DNA of 9,523 bases from Euryarchaeota archaeon UBA596. GTDB lineage: Archaea; Thermoplasmatota; Poseidoniia; Poseidoniales; Poseidoniaceae. Of this stretch, positions 7,251 through 9,523 are shown one piece after another. Numbering within the stretch: position 1 is the stretch's first letter; the number at the start of each line of letters is the position of its first letter. A model generated the notes under the pieces. That model was not told where the DNA came from. It made no database searches and was given only the letters and a program-made list of their open reading frames with translations. The DNA is taken from contig DAGQ01000012.1 of NCBI GenBank assembly GCA_002498205.1, positions 1 through 9,523 of the forward strand. Direction: 5' to 3'. A program made the position numbers and the translations under genes.

Positions 7251-7258
7251 ATTTAAAT
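7251..7258. promoter_or_regulatory. Palindromic TATA element shared by the divergent GT2 and GT4 genes
   Basis: ATTTAAAT is a perfect 8-base palindrome 93-base-gap element. It lies 28 bases from the GT2 ATG (leftward, leaderless geometry). Rightward it would place a GT4 transcript start near 7281, leaving about 39 bases of leader that contains the ribosome binding site. One symmetric box could therefore drive both genes. Confidence 0.45.
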
Positions 7259-7282
7259 CGATTTGTGATTAACATCAAATCG
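7259..7282. promoter_or_regulatory. Operator-like dyad in the GT2/GT4 divergent promoter
   Basis: CGATTTG (7259-7265), ten bases, CAAATCG (7276-7282) form a perfect 7-base dyad. It directly follows the shared TATA element and covers the expected rightward transcription start. The half-site centres are 17 bases apart, which is compatible with a dimeric regulator. No regulator gene is in the window. Confidence 0.35.
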
Positions 7283-7306
7283 GACTGTTCAAAAAGAAAT
7301 AACTCT

Positions 7307-7311
7307 AGGAG
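7307..7311 (+). promoter_or_regulatory. Ribosome binding site of the GT4 gene
   Basis: AGGAG, extended to AGGAGATG, complements the archaeal 16S rRNA 3' end and lies 8 bases before the ATG at 7320. It is the only strong Shine-Dalgarno in the window and fixes this start. Confidence 0.75.
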
Positions 7312-7319
7312 ATGTGTAG

Positions 7320-8570
7320 ATGCACATAGCAATGCTAGCGGGAGAATATCCTCCTTTGTGGGGTGGTCTTGGTTCAGCAACCTATCATCTTTGCAATTTT
7401 TTAAGTGAAATGGGGCATGAAATTACAGTAATTACTAGGAAATTGAAAAATGGAGAGAGGCCTTCGATAAAAAATGTGAATATTGTAGAAGTAAATTGGC
7501 TATATGCTCCAATGGCATTTACAAGAAGTTACGGGAAAAATGCAATTAAGGCTCTAAAAAAAGTTAATTCGAATAATTTGATAGATATTATACACCTGCA
7601 TTGTCCATTAATTGCTCTGACAGGTAAAGAAATTCTTTCACTTCGTGAAAATATCGCCCCTGTAATCACTAGTTTACATGGAAGTTGGTTAGGAGAAAGA
7701 GATGGAATTATTGCTGCAAGAAAGCAAAAAGAGTCTGCGGTTTGGAAAAATCCAAATGATTTAGCAATATTACTTACTGCAAAATATTATTCAAAATATG
7801 AAACTGCTGCAGCAAAATCAAGCAATATTTGTGTTGCCAACTCAAAGGCAACAAAAAATGATTTTTGTACGAGATACTCTTTATCCGATGAATGGAATTG
7901 TGAAGTGATTCATTGGGGTATAGATGAGTCATTATTTCGCCCCATAAATCACGAAAATGATAATGATAAATCGGATTACAAATTAGTAAGAGAGAAAGAA
8001 TTTGGAATAGAAGAAAACGGACAATTATTACTAGCCGTTGGAAGGTTAGCTGCTCGAAAAGGGTTTAGATTCTTACTAAAATCAATGCCTCTAGTTTTAG
8101 AAAAATTCCCTAAGACGAAATTAGTGATAATTGGAAGAGGTTCAATGTATAAAACCTTGAATAAGCAGGCTAAGAAATTAGGAATTTCTGATTCCGTAAT
8201 TATCGAAAGTGGGATGGAGTTCGAACGTTTAGCAACTTTTTACAGATCTGCTGATTTGGTTGTTTACCCTTCATATTACGAAGGTCAAGGACTTATTCCC
8301 CTTGAGGCAATGGCTTCAGGGACTCCGATAATAACTGTAAATGATGGGCCTCTTCCAGAAATGGTTGATGATTTAGTTGGTGCATTATATTCACCAAGTA
8401 ATAATAATGATTTAAGTTTGAAGATTATTGATGAATTAAGCAACCCGGAGTTAAGAAATTTACAATCAATTAATGGACGTAAAAGAGTCTTAGAGGAGGG
8501 TACATTTACTCAAGAAAAAACTGCAATTGAATTTGAAAAATTGTATAATAAAATTAAATCTACAAATTGA
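7320..8570 (+). CDS. Family 4 glycosyltransferase (GT-B fold)
   Basis: This 416-residue protein, of normal length for GT4, transfers a sugar from a nucleotide-sugar donor with retention of configuration. The N-terminal Rossmann half opens MHIAMLAGEYPPLWGGLGSA, with the GGLG loop (15-18), and contains HLHCP (92-96) and SLHGSW (118-123). The C-terminal donor half has GRLAARKG (241-248), VIIGRGS (269-275), and YYEGQGLIPLEAMASGTP (319-336), carrying the E-x7-E pair E321/E329 that is the hallmark of GT4 enzymes. There is no membrane helix. The ATG at 7320 is preceded by AGGAG with 8 bases spacing, a clear Shine-Dalgarno unlike the other genes here. The divergent GT2 partner suggests both act in surface-glycan or glycolipid assembly, but the acceptor is not identifiable. 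The phosphatidylinositol-mannosyltransferase-like and general glycogen/sucrose-synthase-like branches of GT4 cannot be separated by eye. Confidence 0.92.
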   Translation: MHIAMLAGEYPPLWGGLGSATYHLCNFLSEMGHEITVITRKLKNGERPSIKNVNIVEVNWLYAPMAFTRSYGKNAIKALKKVNSNNLIDIIHLHCPLIALTGKEILSLRENIAPVITSLHGSWLGERDGIIAARKQKESAVWKNPNDLAILLTAKYYSKYETAAAKSSNICVANSKATKNDFCTRYSLSDEWNCEVIHWGIDESLFRPINHENDNDKSDYKLVREKEFGIEENGQLLLAVGRLAARKGFRFLLKSMPLVLEKFPKTKLVIIGRGSMYKTLNKQAKKLGISDSVIIESGMEFERLATFYRSADLVVYPSYYEGQGLIPLEAMASGTPIITVNDGPLPEMVDDLVGALYSPSNNNDLSLKIIDELSNPELRNLQSINGRKRVLEEGTFTQEKTAIEFEKLYNKIKSTN

Positions 8571-8614
8571 CATTAAAGCGCTTTGTTCATATCATTAATA
8601 GTTGTCGCATATTC
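8571..8614 (+). other. Short spacer between the GT4 and S15 peptidase genes with a 10-base palindrome
   Basis: The spacer contains AAAGCGCTTT (8575-8584), a perfect palindrome with no T-tract after it, so it is not a convincing terminator. A weak A/T-rich stretch (8586-8598) lies about 20-29 bases before the GTG at 8615 and could be a poor TATA box. Co-transcription of the two genes is equally possible. Confidence 0.3.
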
Positions 8615-9523
8615 GTGAAGAGTCAGGATTCCAAACCAGAGAGTGTTATTGTAGGAACCTCTGTATCGGAGGTAACTGATATAAATCGGACTCTAAATAA
8701 TGTACTTGGTGCAACATCTATAGTAGTAGTCATATTCATAGTAATAGCAGCAATGCATGGTGAAGCAATTAGTAAAGGAATAATAGAAAATAATGATGAT
8801 TCTTATGTCAGGGTTCCTGTTTGGGAAAGGGGAGATTTCGATTATATTACCAATGAAGACTATGGATATGTCATGGAAATTGGTGAATACGAGGTTCTAG
8901 AAACAGATAATGAATGGAATTCAACACACGTATTTGTTGAATATGAATTACCTTTAGATGAAGGGGGTGCAGCGCCTAATGGAATTATATCTCTTGCATA
9001 CTGGTTACCAAAAGTAGAACCTGGTGTTCAAGTACCTGTAATTGCTGAATTTGGACCATATTTTCAAGAACCAAGTGTACAAACTCCTACAATAGAAGTA
9101 CCTGGTAGTTGGTTAGGTCAAATGATAATTGATCAAATTCTTCCTCATGGATTTGCCTTTGCCCAAGTATCTGTAACTGGAACTGGACGTTCAAATCATT
9201 GTATGGATTTAATGGGTACTGCAGAACAATTGGGTAATGATGCGGCTGTAACTTGGCTAGGATCTCAAAATTGGTCCAATGGAAATGTTGCAATGATCGG
9301 AAAATCATATGATGGGTCAACTCCTTGGCAAGCAGCAATGTTTGGTAATGAACACCTCAAAACTATTGTTCCAATTTCTGGATTAATTGGTGTTAAAGAA
9401 TTAATGTGGAAAAATGGTTCATCAGAAGCACGTGCTCCTATAATGCACAATGGTGTTTATGGGTCATATGGATTTGATGGTGATGAAGAAGATTATGGTA
9501 ATTTATGTCCTGATTACATTATA
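8615..9523 (+). CDS. Xaa-Pro dipeptidyl-peptidase-like S15 hydrolase, N-terminal part (runs off the window)
   Basis: This frame has no stop to base 9523 (303 codons visible) and was cut by the window edge. The serine-hydrolase nucleophile motif GKSYDGSTPW lies at 229-238, with Ser231 the expected nucleophile. It is preceded by VSVTGTGRSNHC (185-196) and followed by HLKTIVPISGL. This arrangement matches MEROPS S15 / CocE-NonD alpha/beta hydrolases, especially actinobacterial-type Xaa-Pro dipeptidyl-peptidases, which cleave X-Pro dipeptides from peptide N-termini. The catalytic Asp and His would lie beyond the edge. Taking GTG at 8615 as start gives a short polar head and a hydrophobic helix (about 30-47), so the enzyme would be a membrane-anchored, extracytoplasmic peptidase. 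In-frame alternatives are TTG 8567 (overlapping the GT4 stop) and ATG 8753 (removing the helix). No Shine-Dalgarno supports any of them. It lies 44 bases after the GT4 gene, so read-through is possible. Confidence 0.87.
   Translation, partial: MKSQDSKPESVIVGTSVSEVTDINRTLNNVLGATSIVVVIFIVIAAMHGEAISKGIIENNDDSYVRVPVWERGDFDYITNEDYGYVMEIGEYEVLETDNEWNSTHVFVEYELPLDEGGAAPNGIISLAYWLPKVEPGVQVPVIAEFGPYFQEPSVQTPTIEVPGSWLGQMIIDQILPHGFAFAQVSVTGTGRSNHCMDLMGTAEQLGNDAAVTWLGSQNWSNGNVAMIGKSYDGSTPWQAAMFGNEHLKTIVPISGLIGVKELMWKNGSSEARAPIMHNGVYGSYGFDGDEEDYGNLCPDYII

Noticed and set aside
8567..8569. TTG start overlapping the GT4 stop for the S15 hydrolase
   Set aside because: It would add an unconvincing positively charged and hydrophobic stretch before the polar head and has no ribosome binding site; kept only as an alternative to GTG 8615.
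9087..9450. Two minus-strand open frames near the right edge
   Set aside because: They lie opposite the S15 hydrolase frame, which has clear family motifs.

Overview
The window reads as AT-rich archaeal DNA, most likely from an uncultivated marine planktonic euryarchaeon (Marine Group II / Poseidoniales, or the related Group III). This assignment is inferred from the protein types, because no marker gene is present. The evidence is a large membrane-anchored PKD-repeat surface protein, and an exported acidic protein with LDL-receptor-A-like and thrombospondin-3-like calcium motifs plus a C-terminal sorting-type tail. A family S15 peptidase and GT2/GT4 glycosyltransferases are also present. The upstream signals look archaeal: TATA-like boxes lie about 26-34 bases from start codons with little room for a leader.

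Layout: bases 1-2955 (+) hold the 3' part of a surface protein whose reading frame is open from base 1. It meets, stop codon to stop codon with no spacer, a four-helix membrane protein of unknown function (2956-3843, -). Upstream of that on the same strand is an 834-residue exported protein (3882-6386, -), then a GT2 glycosyltransferase (6465-7226, -). A 93-base divergent promoter region separates it from a GT4 glycosyltransferase (7320-8570, +). From 8615 to the right edge runs the N-terminal part of an Xaa-Pro dipeptidyl-peptidase-like S15 hydrolase with an N-terminal membrane anchor; it is cut by the window end. No intergenic gap exceeds about 100 bases, and I see no RNA gene, insertion sequence, CRISPR array or phage gene.

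Together the genes describe a cell-surface locus: two exported or anchored calcium-binding-type surface proteins, a membrane protein, two enzymes that could build surface glycans, and an extracytoplasmic peptidase for peptide scavenging. A shared function is an inference from adjacency. I did not find a convincing new multi-gene system. The most notable items are the reduced two-cysteine LDLa-like repeats in an archaeal protein, a hairpin that places a start codon in its loop, a shared palindromic TATA element with an operator-like dyad, and short palindrome/T-tract terminators embedded at gene ends.
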